Source: Pseudomonadota bacterium
Lineage (GTDB): Bacteria; Desulfobacterota; Desulfobulbia; Desulfobulbales; Desulfocapsaceae
Direction of reading: 5' to 3'
Assembly (NCBI GenBank): GCA_018820855.1
Contig: JAHJNL010000042.1
Location: 1 to 64,000, forward strand
DNA length: 64,000 nt
Below, piece after piece: positions 34,120-43,144 of this stretch. Position 1 is the stretch's first letter, and every line of letters begins with the position of its first letter. The notes beneath the pieces are model-generated. The model was given only the letters and a program-made list of their open reading frames with translations. It made no database searches and was not told the origin of the DNA. The translations under genes and the position numbers were made by a program.

Positions 34120-35709
34120 GTGAAGAAAAGAGCTCAACAGAGTCATAAAATTGCCAAATCGGCAGGTACAGTCTCCATTGCAGTGATGTGCAGTCGTGTT
34201 CTCGGTCTCATCAGGGAACAGATCTTTGCCGGAATGTTCGGGGCCGGATTGGCCTACGATGCCTTTGTCATCGCCTTTCGTGTCCCCAATCTCCTCCGTG
34301 ATCTTTTTGCAGAAGGTGCCCTGTCAGCCGCATTCATCACCGTATTTACCGACTATGATACCAACAGGACAAAAGAAGAGACCTGGATGCTGGCCTCCAA
34401 TGTTCTTGTTTTTTTCGGCATCCTGCTCTCACTTGTCAGCCTCTGCATCATCTTTTTTGCTGATCCTCTGATCAATCTCTTAGCCGCAGATTTCTCAAAG
34501 ATTCATGGAAAAATAGAACTCACCATTCTGCTTTCCAGGATCATGACCCCCTTCCTTGTTTTTATTTCTCTATCTGCTGTGGTCATGGGAATTCTCAACT
34601 CCAGAGGAAAATTTTTCGTCCCGGCCATTGCCTCTGCCTTTTTCAACATGGGCTCCATTATCGGCGGAGTCTGTCTGGCCCTGATCCTGCCCCGCTTCGG
34701 TCAACCCGCCATAGTAGGAATGGCCATCGGCACCCTGCTTGGTGGTTTGCTGCAGCTGGCCGTCCAGTTACCCACTCTTGCCAGGATCGGTTTTCGCTTT
34801 ACTCCCCGCCTGCGCTTGAAAGACCCAGGTCTGAAACGCATCATTACCCTCATGATTCCCGCAATTATCGGTCTGTCTCCTACCCAGATCAATATCTTTA
34901 TCAACGCCGGCTTCGCCTCTTCCTGTGCCGAGGGTTCCGTTTCCTGGTTAAACTATGCCTTTCGCCTGGTTCAACTTCCTATAGGACTTTTTGGTGTAGC
35001 ACTTTCCATAGCAGCCATGCCTGTTCTGGCCAAACATGCCGCGAAAAAAGATATTCAAGGAATGAAGGAAACCATGGTTTCTTCTCTCACCATGGTCTTC
35101 AGCCTGACTATCCCTGCGACCCTGGGACTTATGCTTCTTTCGGAACCGGTTATTCGTATCATCTTTGAGCGGGGTGCCTTTACAGGCTTTGATACCATTG
35201 CAACCGCCAACACCCTCACCTTATATGCCGTTGGCCTTTTTGCTTATTCCTCAAACAAAATTCTGGTTCCTGTCTTCTATGCCCTGGAAGACACGAAATA
35301 TCCTTTAATTGCCTCCTTTTTAGCAGTCGGCAGCAACATCCTTATCATCAACCTGACCATCGACTCTCTGCAGCACCTGGCCATTGCCCTTTCCACCTCC
35401 TGCTCCATGATTCTTAATTTCATTTTTTTAAGTATCGTTCTCTACTGGAAAACTGGCGGCTATTCGGTTTCCTATCTGTTTAAAGGGCTGCTCAAAATAG
35501 CAGTTGCTGGAACAGCAATGGCAGCCTTTCTCCTCGTTGGCAGGACTTTCTTAACAGACTGGCTAAGCGGCACTCTTCTTCAGGAGTCTTGTTCGCTCCT
35601 GTTTTTAATTGCCTCAGCAGCCTTACTTTATGGCTTACTCCTCCAAATGCTTGGCCTTCAGGAGCTCACAGCTGTCACAGCTAAAATAAAAGAAAAATTT
35701 AGCCGCTGA
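34120..35709 (+). CDS. murJ: Lipid II flippase MurJ
   Basis: 529 residues with about 14 hydrophobic segments of the MOP/MATE-like superfamily; moves lipid II across the inner membrane for peptidoglycan synthesis. Marks: SVMC-type start SIAVMCSRVLGLIREQIFAGMFG, FRVPNLLRDLFAEGALSAAFITVF (about 50-75) with the charged residues lining the cavity, and GLSPTQINIFINAGFASSCAEGSVSWLNYAFRLVQLPIGLFGVALS near the middle. GTG start at 34120, with only a weak GGAT upstream. Confidence 0.94.
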   Translation: MKKRAQQSHKIAKSAGTVSIAVMCSRVLGLIREQIFAGMFGAGLAYDAFVIAFRVPNLLRDLFAEGALSAAFITVFTDYDTNRTKEETWMLASNVLVFFGILLSLVSLCIIFFADPLINLLAADFSKIHGKIELTILLSRIMTPFLVFISLSAVVMGILNSRGKFFVPAIASAFFNMGSIIGGVCLALILPRFGQPAIVGMAIGTLLGGLLQLAVQLPTLARIGFRFTPRLRLKDPGLKRIITLMIPAIIGLSPTQINIFINAGFASSCAEGSVSWLNYAFRLVQLPIGLFGVALSIAAMPVLAKHAAKKDIQGMKETMVSSLTMVFSLTIPATLGLMLLSEPVIRIIFERGAFTGFDTIATANTLTLYAVGLFAYSSNKILVPVFYALEDTKYPLIASFLAVGSNILIINLTIDSLQHLAIALSTSCSMILNFIFLSIVLYWKTGGYSVSYLFKGLLKIAVAGTAMAAFLLVGRTFLTDWLSGTLLQESCSLLFLIASAALLYGLLLQMLGLQELTAVTAKIKEKFSR

Positions 35710-35899
35710 GCAGACGCAGTAGTCTTACTTGAGACGCAACAACTCAACTCTTACAGAAACTGCTGTATGCACGACTCCAGAGAGACGCGTGAGAAGGGAA
35801 AAGGCTCGAGAAAAAGTGAAGCACTTGAAATTAATCTGACCGTTACAACTTGAAAAATTACTGCCTGTCAAATCCGGTCTGAACCACTACACCTGAGTA

Positions 35900-36952
35900 T
35901 TACGAAGATAAATTACGATCAACCGTATCGAAAAATGCGGCAGCCCTGTCAGATGCCTCTTCCAGGGAATTACTGTTCTGCACTGCTGATGCGAGATGAT
36001 GTCCGAAACGAAAGTTCTGTGCATAATAATAGGTAAATTGTTTTAAACGTCCGAGGCGTCTTTCTGGAAAAAAACGTTCGGTTAACAGGCCTATAAAACG
36101 CAAATAAATTTCTCGCATGGAAGGCTCTGGCACAATATCGATCCCATACAGTGAGCGGGCTATATCTGCAAAGAGCCAGGGTCTGCATACCGCCCCCCTG
36201 CCAATCATAAGTCCATCGGCACCAGACTGATCAAGACATTTACGGGCATCCTCAACTGTAAAGATACCTCCGTTGGCAAGCACTGGTATCTCTACTGCCC
36301 TTTTCACCTTTCCGATCCAGTCCCAACGCGCCTTTCTGCAAAATTTCTCCCCCTGCAGACGTCCGTGAACGGTGAGCAGATCGACACCTTCATCTTCTAA
36401 CATTCTGCAGAAAGCGACCAATGCTTTTTCATCCAGCATTTTCCCAAGTCTAATTTTTGCACTGACGGGAAGACTGGTTGCCTGCCTCAGACAAGCAACA
36501 GTCTTCTTAATGAAATCCAGTGACATGTAGGATCCTGCTCCCTGTTTGCGCAATACAGGGGCAGGACAGCCCAGATTCAGATCAATCCCCTGCGCATTAA
36601 GAGCGTGCAGACGGTCGACGGCCGGAAGAATATCCTGTCCAGGAGCAACAAAAATTTGATAAAAGAAAGGAGATTCGGCCTTTGTTCTACAGAGAAAGGG
36701 GGAGACAGTCTCATTTTCAATGGGTAATCTGGTCACTGACAGCATCTCACTGAAAAACAGGCCTATGCCACCCAGCTCAAGGATCAGCAGACGCAATGCA
36801 CTATGAGAGAGGCCGACCATAGGTGCAAGCGCCAGCGGCGGACGGCATTGCAAAACAGTTGCGGTTGTATCCCTTCGCATAACGCGTGAGGGTATTGAAA
36901 GGGCAACTGCCTTTGTCTCCTCAGACAGGGGAAAAGCCACGGATGCACACAT
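35900..36952 (-). CDS. dus: tRNA-dihydrouridine synthase
   Basis: 350-residue FMN enzyme reducing uridine in the tRNA D-loop. Marks: LALAPMVGLSHSALRLL, the catalytic loop LNLGCPAPVLRKQGAGSYM (Cys near residue 130), a KIRLGK strand, LLTVHGRLQGEKF, VLANGGIFTVEDA and DGLMIGRGAVCRPWLF. It carries about 35 extra N-terminal residues. The start overlaps the stop of the upstream HEAT/cNMP/PilZ gene by one base (TAATG), so translation of the two is coupled. Confidence 0.92.
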   Translation of the reverse strand: MCASVAFPLSEETKAVALSIPSRVMRRDTTATVLQCRPPLALAPMVGLSHSALRLLILELGGIGLFFSEMLSVTRLPIENETVSPFLCRTKAESPFFYQIFVAPGQDILPAVDRLHALNAQGIDLNLGCPAPVLRKQGAGSYMSLDFIKKTVACLRQATSLPVSAKIRLGKMLDEKALVAFCRMLEDEGVDLLTVHGRLQGEKFCRKARWDWIGKVKRAVEIPVLANGGIFTVEDARKCLDQSGADGLMIGRGAVCRPWLFADIARSLYGIDIVPEPSMREIYLRFIGLLTERFFPERRLGRLKQFTYYYAQNFRFGHHLASAVQNSNSLEEASDRAAAFFDTVDRNLSS

Positions 36953-39339
36953 TAATCTAGTTTTTTTTGCTTGTGCATTCGTACAATTTGCTTAATCGTT
37001 CCGGTTTCAATAGGTTCTTTGAACTGAACGTGAACAGAATAATCACTCTCGACATATTGCTGAAAACGTACTGCGACAATATGGCCGATGCAGTTCACGA
37101 CCTCTCCTTGATCAAGGGTGATACTTGTCTTAATCATTCTCCCAAGAAGAAGTCTGGCATTTTCCTTACGGGAAATACGAATGAAAAAGGAAAGTCCTCC
37201 TGTGGAAATATCAGCAAGTTCTCCCTTAAAACTTCGCTTACCGAGATTGCCATACTTATCAAGCAGGGTATGCTTAACAAACAATGACAACGGATACCGT
37301 GCTGCTTGCCTGCGATCCGCCCCCGACATCTTTACCAATTCCGGTACGGTATCCAATCGAGTACAATAATCGTGTAGGCAGGATTCCAAACCGGGAAATT
37401 GCTCTAGTAGTTCAAGGAATTTATCCCGTTCCAATACGTGTACCTGGGTTTCTGTAAGTGCAGTCAGAGTAACAGTCCAGACAGATACGTTAAAAAATGG
37501 TGAGGCCCCGATGATTTCACCAGGATTTACTCTTTTGAGAAATATTTCATCCCTGCCATGCAGACAGGAGAGTCTTACCTGGCCTGAATTAATGAAATAA
37601 AGACAGGAGGTTGCCATACCCTGCTCAACGATAGTATCTCCTGGCGGATAGTTTTTCTCCTGAAGAATATAATAGAGGGCATTAAACTCCTCTGTTGTCA
37701 GAGCATCATACAGATCTTGCCAGATACTGAGATGGTGGCTGGATATTGCAGAGGAACGCTCTTCTTCAATGCACTCGCCGGCTCTTATTACCTCTGTCAA
37801 GGCATTGGGATCAACCTCCAATATCCTATCTCTAAGCATTTCAGCACTGTCAAAATCCTTTTCTTTGGCCGCCTCTATGCTTTTTTCATAAAGCAATAGA
37901 CTGGCTTCGCTGACTTTTCCCTTGCCAAGGAGGATAGTGACCTCTTCGTTCACTCGCTGTAGATTTCTCTTGGCCAGATTCCTGCTGACAGGATCGTTTT
38001 CAAAAGCAATTATTTTCTCAACTTCCTCCTCAACCACCTCAACTTGCTCTTCGACTTCCTCCCGGCCAAAGCGCGGGTTAAGGATATGTAAGGTCTGCCT
38101 GGCCACCTTAACCACCGAATCTGAATTCGGATTATAAATCTCTTTGCGCTCCTCGACAAACATGTTCAAAAGATTAACAGCCCTGATAGAATTGCTCAAA
38201 CGGAGATTGATTATAATTTTTTTCAGCAGTTCGTCACGAACATGTGGGGCAAAAGAATCACGATTGGCAAAAAGATCAAGAAAGACTTCGGAGGTGTCTC
38301 CGCCTCCCAGTTGGCCAAGCTGAACGACCAACTGTTCCTTCAACTCATCACTCACAATTGGAAGTGCAGAGAGGAGATAATTTTTCTTGTTTTCCCCGCC
38401 GACCTCAAGGATACAATCAATAACCTGCTGCTGCACACGAATATCCTTATTTTCCAGGCAGGGCATAGTCAGTGGAATTAAATCCGGATCATTTATTGCT
38501 GTGATCATGAGAATGATATTCCGGATACCGTACCAGGGAAGATCTTTTTTCAAATATTCCTTCAGTAGGGGTACAGCGACATATCCTGTGGCAGGGATAA
38601 GACCGATCAGTCGCAGTCTGTTTTCCTTTTCTTTACAGGAAAGCAGGTGTTCCAGAAGATGCGTGGCAGCCTTGCGGCCAAGGTGGATGAGAATTTTTTC
38701 CGCATTTTGTCGCCGCTCACCCCTCCCCCGCAGACAGACCAGAGTCAACTCCTCCAAAATATAATCGGCAGCCATTGCCTCCTGCGCCCTGCTCACCACG
38801 CTGCGGATGGCATTACTCTTTCCCAGACGTCCGGATTGAATCTGATAAAAGGTCTCCAGAAGATAATCACACTCTTTCCATCGCCCTTCCTGTAACATTC
38901 TAATGCCATTTTCCTGTAATTGTCTGCAGACAGTGTTACAGGAGGACAGGAAGGTGGTTTCCACTCGAAGCCAGCGAACAAGAATTCGGGTTACCTCATC
39001 CATGAGACCGCATTGATCAGTATGAAAGAGCAGTTCCGAACAGAGACTGAGGGCCATGACAGCACGCTCACGCAGTTCAGGTTTCTCACTGCAGGCAGAT
39101 TCCCCGAGTTTATCAAAAAGCAGTTTCACATGATCGCGATCATCTGCACGGCAAAGCTCTTCTATAATTTGCGGAAGATGTTCTAAAAACTCATTATTCA
39201 GAAGAACGTCACTACGCCCCTGTTCAAGGTCAAGGATAAGCTTTGATAAGCGGCGCTGTACCCTGATTCTTTCCTGCTGTTTCAACAGAGCTTTGGCTTT
39301 CTCCTGAGCAGCTTTTTGCTTTTCTATATTAATTTCCAT
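36952..39339 (-). CDS. HEAT-repeat, cyclic-nucleotide-binding and PilZ multidomain protein
   Basis: 795 residues, cytosolic. The N-terminal coiled coil (about 1-40) is followed by helical HEAT-like repeats (about 45-470; for example AEKILIHLGRKAATHLLEHLL and VQQQVIDCILEVGGENKK). An acidic helix and TPR-like segment lie at about 440-520, a Crp-type cNMP-binding barrel at about 545-665 (YPPGDTIVEQGMATSCLYFINSGQVRL, NPGEIIGASPFF), and a C-terminal PilZ domain at about 680-790 with the RRQAAR and DISTGG c-di-GMP motifs intact. It could integrate cyclic nucleotide and c-di-GMP levels. A class III adenylate cyclase is encoded about 4 kb upstream. Output and partners are unknown. Confidence 0.85.
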   Translation of the reverse strand: MEINIEKQKAAQEKAKALLKQQERIRVQRRLSKLILDLEQGRSDVLLNNEFLEHLPQIIEELCRADDRDHVKLLFDKLGESACSEKPELRERAVMALSLCSELLFHTDQCGLMDEVTRILVRWLRVETTFLSSCNTVCRQLQENGIRMLQEGRWKECDYLLETFYQIQSGRLGKSNAIRSVVSRAQEAMAADYILEELTLVCLRGRGERRQNAEKILIHLGRKAATHLLEHLLSCKEKENRLRLIGLIPATGYVAVPLLKEYLKKDLPWYGIRNIILMITAINDPDLIPLTMPCLENKDIRVQQQVIDCILEVGGENKKNYLLSALPIVSDELKEQLVVQLGQLGGGDTSEVFLDLFANRDSFAPHVRDELLKKIIINLRLSNSIRAVNLLNMFVEERKEIYNPNSDSVVKVARQTLHILNPRFGREEVEEQVEVVEEEVEKIIAFENDPVSRNLAKRNLQRVNEEVTILLGKGKVSEASLLLYEKSIEAAKEKDFDSAEMLRDRILEVDPNALTEVIRAGECIEEERSSAISSHHLSIWQDLYDALTTEEFNALYYILQEKNYPPGDTIVEQGMATSCLYFINSGQVRLSCLHGRDEIFLKRVNPGEIIGASPFFNVSVWTVTLTALTETQVHVLERDKFLELLEQFPGLESCLHDYCTRLDTVPELVKMSGADRRQAARYPLSLFVKHTLLDKYGNLGKRSFKGELADISTGGLSFFIRISRKENARLLLGRMIKTSITLDQGEVVNCIGHIVAVRFQQYVESDYSVHVQFKEPIETGTIKQIVRMHKQKKLD

Positions 39340-39501
39340 GAGTACGAAAAATCCGAGGCAAACGGGCGTTCAATGCTCTATCATTATCAATCTGGCTCTC
39401 AGCAAAACAAATCAAAAGAAAAAAGATATTTTCCAATGCAGTAACTAATCTTTATTATTAGGTGATATCACAAGAAAATAAAGAAAAAAAGAAGATAACT
39501 T

Positions 39502-40068
39502 TCAATTACAGTGCCTTTTCTCCTGCAGAAAACATTTTTGTTTCTCTTTCAAAACATTGATATCCAGCGAATCAACTGTCATCAATAGCTTTGTATACTC
39601 TTCCTCAGAGTCAGGATAAGCTTGTTCAGCGGCTAATCCAAGCCAGGCAAGAGCCATGATAATACTCTGTTGCACCCCCTTCCCTTCTCTATACAATCGA
39701 GCAAGAAAAAACTGTGCCGCAGGCCAATCCTGCCGCGCTGCACACTCATACCAACGAGCTGCTGTGTTATAATCCTGTTTGACACCACTTCCATTTTCAA
39801 ATTTTATTCCAAGATACAGACAGGCTCCGGCAACGTCTGCACGGGCGGCCTTTTCGAACCAAATTAACGACTGTTCCTGGTCACGCATAATTCCTTCCCC
39901 TCCATACTCATAAAGGAGAGCAAGGGCAAACTGTGACTCACTATCACCCGCATCAGCAAATATTCTCACCTCAGAGATATAACTGTCTTCAGCGCCTAGA
40001 GTTTGTAACGGAAACATGGCCATAAGCAAAAAATAAAAAATAACAATCGGGAGATTTAGCTGGTTCAT
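39502..40068 (-). CDS. Exported Sel1-repeat protein
   Basis: 188 residues: signal peptide (LPIVIFYFLLMAMFPLQTLG) followed by three Sel1-like repeats (SQFALALLYEYGGEGIMRDQEQSLIWFEKAA; ACLYLGIKFENGSGVKQDYNTAARWYECAA; AQFFLARLYREGKGVQQSIIMALAWLGLAA). Periplasmic helical scaffolds of this type mediate protein-protein contacts. Ends in a basic, Cys- and His-containing tail. The specific partner is unknown. Confidence 0.8.
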   Translation of the reverse strand: MNQLNLPIVIFYFLLMAMFPLQTLGAEDSYISEVRIFADAGDSESQFALALLYEYGGEGIMRDQEQSLIWFEKAARADVAGACLYLGIKFENGSGVKQDYNTAARWYECAARQDWPAAQFFLARLYREGKGVQQSIIMALAWLGLAAEQAYPDSEEEYTKLLMTVDSLDINVLKEKQKCFLQEKRHCN

Positions 40069-40116
40069 TATTTATTCGCGACTTCGAGGAGAACCTGAGA
40101 ACTTTTAATACTTCGC

Positions 40117-40158
40117 AAAAAAAACAGCCGTTACCTCTTAGAGAAGAGATAACGGCTG
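40117..40158 (-). terminator. Terminator of the lipoprotein gene
   Basis: Hairpin with arms CAGCCGTTACCTCTT and AAGAGATAACGGCTG (one mismatch); on the minus strand it is followed by eight T residues. It lies 60 bases after the lipoprotein stop. Confidence 0.9.
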
Positions 40159-40217
40159 AAACAACACCAAAACAGGGTTAAATTCCGTTCATTCCCTGCA
40201 GAAAACAAGTTTCGCAG

Positions 40218-40718
40218 TTATTCGATGGGTTCACCAAATGCATTCAATGACTTAGCTGCAGCGACATCCACAGTAACATACAAGGTTACCGTGGTATCAG
40301 ACAGGGGTCCGTTATTTTCGATATTCATCATACAGGTCCTGTTGGGTTTGGTAAAAGCAAGAATCACATTCTGATAGGATACTTCACCGACAAGTTTCCA
40401 CTTCTTTTGCTTCATGGAAGCAATAACAAAATTTTTCAAAGAATTAATTTCCACCCTTCCTGAGTAGTGGAGAATCCCTCCCCTGAATGAGTCAGTTGAG
40501 ATTGACATGCTTTTCTTTGTGTCAATTTTCATCTCCGCCGGGAGCTCAATGTCATCATAATTTGCTACGGCGCTGGTTACTGACGGGAGATCCTCAAGAG
40601 GTGCTCCCATAGGAGCTGTACTTGTAGTAGTACCCGGTATACAGCCACCCAGTACCACGAGCCAGGCTGCAATCAGACAAAAAGTAATCCTTCGTTTCGG
40701 TAAAAAAACATCTTTCAT
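40218..40718 (-). CDS. Lipoprotein of unknown function
   Basis: 166 residues with a lipobox (VVLGGC, Cys26) after a hydrophobic signal, then a Thr/Pro-rich linker. A compact alpha/beta domain follows (ISTDSFRGGILHYSGRVEINSLKNFVIASMKQKKWKLVGEVSYQNVILAFTKPNRTCMMNIE) resembling small periplasmic domains in which one helix packs on a sheet. Position +2 after the Cys is Ile/Pro, so outer-membrane sorting is likely by the usual rule. No function is assigned. Confidence 0.75.
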   Translation of the reverse strand: MKDVFLPKRRITFCLIAAWLVVLGGCIPGTTTSTAPMGAPLEDLPSVTSAVANYDDIELPAEMKIDTKKSMSISTDSFRGGILHYSGRVEINSLKNFVIASMKQKKWKLVGEVSYQNVILAFTKPNRTCMMNIENNGPLSDTTVTLYVTVDVAAAKSLNAFGEPIE

Positions 40719-40981
40719 AGTATTTTCTCCATCTTTTTCTAATAGTTAATAATTCTAAAACGCTAAAGACAGCTTTCAACACCCCGTAAGGAAGGGAAAC
40801 TGCCTCTAAAATAATTTCGAGAATTTAGTTTTTGTCATAAAAAGCAAAGAAACTATTTGAAAGGCACTTACCACTTAAAAGTTCAGCTTTTCAAAACAGA
40901 AACAAGAAAAGAATCGACATTACCAGTAGATAGTTCAGAAGATAATATTTGTCGAGATTTTTTTCGCTTTTGCATTATGCC

Positions 40982-42433
40982 TCAGGACAGACCTCCGACA
41001 CACATGTATTTTATTTCCAGATATTCATCTATGCCATACATGGAACCCTCTCTTCCTATCCCTGATTCTTTCATTCCTCCAAAAGGAGCTGATTCCGAAG
41101 AAAGAACTCCGGTGTTAACACCAACCATACCATATTCCAGAGCCTCTGTAATTCTCCAGCAACGCGCCATATCACGACTGTAAAAATACGATGCCAATCC
41201 ATATTGAGAATCATTGGCCATGGCAACGGCATCTTCCTCTTTTTGAAATACAAAGAGTGGGGCCACAGGGCCAAACGTCTCTTCTCTGGCAATCTTCATG
41301 TCACTGGTTACATCCAGAAGGATAGTGGGTTCAAAGAAGAATCCTGTATTCCCTGACCGTTTCCCCCCGACAACAATCCTTGCTCCTTTTTCACAGGCAT
41401 CCCTGATCTGCTCTTCAACCTTGAGAACGGCATTCAAGTCTATCAACGGGCCCTGATTCGTATCCGTCTGAAATCCTGATCCGGTATGCAACTGCGACTC
41501 AACTGCAGCAGCCAGTTTCTCAGCGAAGGCCTCATACACTCCCTCTTGAACGATGAAACGGTTGGCACAAACACAGGTCTGGCCGGCATTTCTGTACTTT
41601 GAAGCCATAGCACCGGCTACTGCTGCATCAATATCGGCATCATCAAAGACGATAAATGGAGCATGGCCACCAAGTTCCAGAGAAATTTTTTTAACAGTGT
41701 CGCTGCAGGCAGCCATCAGCTGTTTTCCCACTGGAGTGGAACCAGTAAAACTCAATTTACGGACAATAGGATTTGCGGTTAGTTCTGCACCGATCTCTTG
41801 TGCCGGGCCTGTGAGTACATTAAAAACTCCTGGTGGAATTCCAGCACGGTGGGCAAGTTCAGCCAGGGCAAGGGCTGAAAAAGGTGTCTGGGCAGCCGGC
41901 TTTACGACTACAGTACAACCCGCAGCAAGGGCAGGTGCAGCTTTTCTGGTAATCATAGCGGAAGGAAAATTCCAGGGAGTGATCGCCGCACAGACCCCCA
42001 CAGGTTCCTTGAGCACCACGATCCGTTTGTCTTTCTGAGCCATGGGAATGGTGTTGCCGTAGACTCTTTTAGCCTCTTCGGCAAACCATTCAACATAAGC
42101 TGCCCCATACAAGATCTCCCCTTCTGCCTCTGCTATGGGTTTCCCCTGTTCGCTGGTCATAATGATGGCCAGATCTTTCTTATGACTCACAATAAGATCA
42201 AACCATTTCTTCAGATACCCGGAACGTTCCTTGGCAGTCAGATTTCTCCATGGCAGATAGGCCCGCTGAGCAGCTTCAATGGCTGCCCTTGTCTCGGTAG
42301 TCCCAAGTGCAGGAACAGAACCAATGACACTGCTATCCGCTGGATTTGACACCTCAATTCTCTTCTCGGAATTAACCCAATTGCCATCGATATAACATTC
42401 CTGCCTGAAAAGAGCAGGATCTTCTATCTTCAT
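40982..42433 (-). CDS. gabD: NAD(P)-dependent succinate-semialdehyde dehydrogenase family protein
   Basis: 483 residues of the aldehyde dehydrogenase superfamily: ITPWNFPSAMITRKAAPALAAGC (cofactor site, about 150-172), FTGSTPVGKQL (about 228), catalytic Glu in LELGGHAPFIVFDDAD (about 250), the nucleophile in AGQTCVCANRFIV (about 285) and the EETFGPVAPLF segment. The overall pattern matches GabD: oxidation of succinate semialdehyde or a similar short aldehyde. The ATG at 42433 with AGGTG upstream is preferred over an in-frame TTG five codons earlier. Substrate assignment is by family only. Confidence 0.88.
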   Translation of the reverse strand: MKIEDPALFRQECYIDGNWVNSEKRIEVSNPADSSVIGSVPALGTTETRAAIEAAQRAYLPWRNLTAKERSGYLKKWFDLIVSHKKDLAIIMTSEQGKPIAEAEGEILYGAAYVEWFAEEAKRVYGNTIPMAQKDKRIVVLKEPVGVCAAITPWNFPSAMITRKAAPALAAGCTVVVKPAAQTPFSALALAELAHRAGIPPGVFNVLTGPAQEIGAELTANPIVRKLSFTGSTPVGKQLMAACSDTVKKISLELGGHAPFIVFDDADIDAAVAGAMASKYRNAGQTCVCANRFIVQEGVYEAFAEKLAAAVESQLHTGSGFQTDTNQGPLIDLNAVLKVEEQIRDACEKGARIVVGGKRSGNTGFFFEPTILLDVTSDMKIAREETFGPVAPLFVFQKEEDAVAMANDSQYGLASYFYSRDMARCWRITEALEYGMVGVNTGVLSSESAPFGGMKESGIGREGSMYGIDEYLEIKYMCVGGLS

Positions 42434-42448
42434 CTCACACCTCAACAA

Positions 42449-42777
42449 AAGAAAAACAGATCAAAAAAAAAGCCACTTAATTTGGGTTCATTTCCGGCCA
42501 ATATTCCAGTACAGAGCGCACTCTTGCTCATTGTACCTTGCAGCAATGCTAACATAAGAAGTTTTATAAATCATCTAACACCGTTACACCAATCATTTTT
42601 TTCTTTTCAGGTCAGCATCCTTTGCTACTCGACACTGATGCTCGCGTAGTTTACAATAGAAATGCAATTGCTTTGCAGATACAATATTACGAAACAATGA
42701 CGCGTGCACTCTATCTGAAGAAGTAGCCAGAAAGATAGCTCACGCCAGAATATTCACGACAACAACGGAATAATAGC
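42449..42777. other. Divergent intergenic region
   Basis: 329 bases between the dehydrogenase and the S4-domain gene; no gene, repeat or hairpin of note. Confidence 0.35.
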
Positions 42778-43035
42778 TTGCCGGCACTCGAAAAAGACAC
42801 TCAAGTAGCACAAAAACAGACACCCGTTTTCATATCTCGTGAGCCGATTCGGCTTGGCCAGTTTTTAAAGCTGGCCGATACTGTGCAAGATGGATTAGAG
42901 GCAAAGATACGAATAGCCAACGGCGATATCCAGGTCAACGGCCAAATAGAAACGCGGCGGGGAAAAAAACTGATCCATGGTGATATGGTAAAAATAGACG
43001 ACCTTCTTCTGCTGGTGACAAGCAAAGAAAAATGA
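42778..43035 (+). CDS. Small S4-domain RNA-binding protein (YbcJ-like)
   Basis: 85 residues comprising one S4 RNA-binding domain: EPIRLGQFLKLADTVQDGLEAKIRIANGDIQVNGQIETRRGKKLIHGDMVKIDD. Stand-alone S4 proteins of this size (YbcJ/RqcP-like) bind rRNA or tRNA; the specific target is unknown. The start is TTG at 42778 with a weak GGA; an alternative start inside would cut the domain. It may be monocistronic. Confidence 0.83.
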   Translation: MPALEKDTQVAQKQTPVFISREPIRLGQFLKLADTVQDGLEAKIRIANGDIQVNGQIETRRGKKLIHGDMVKIDDLLLLVTSKEK

Positions 43036-43144
43036 TACCAGTCTCCTCGTGTGCCGTACGGGTCTGAGGACACTGAGAAGAATCGGTTTTGGATCATTGG
43101 AGGACAGCTCCAATGATGCACTTACATGATCTTAAAGAAAAGTC

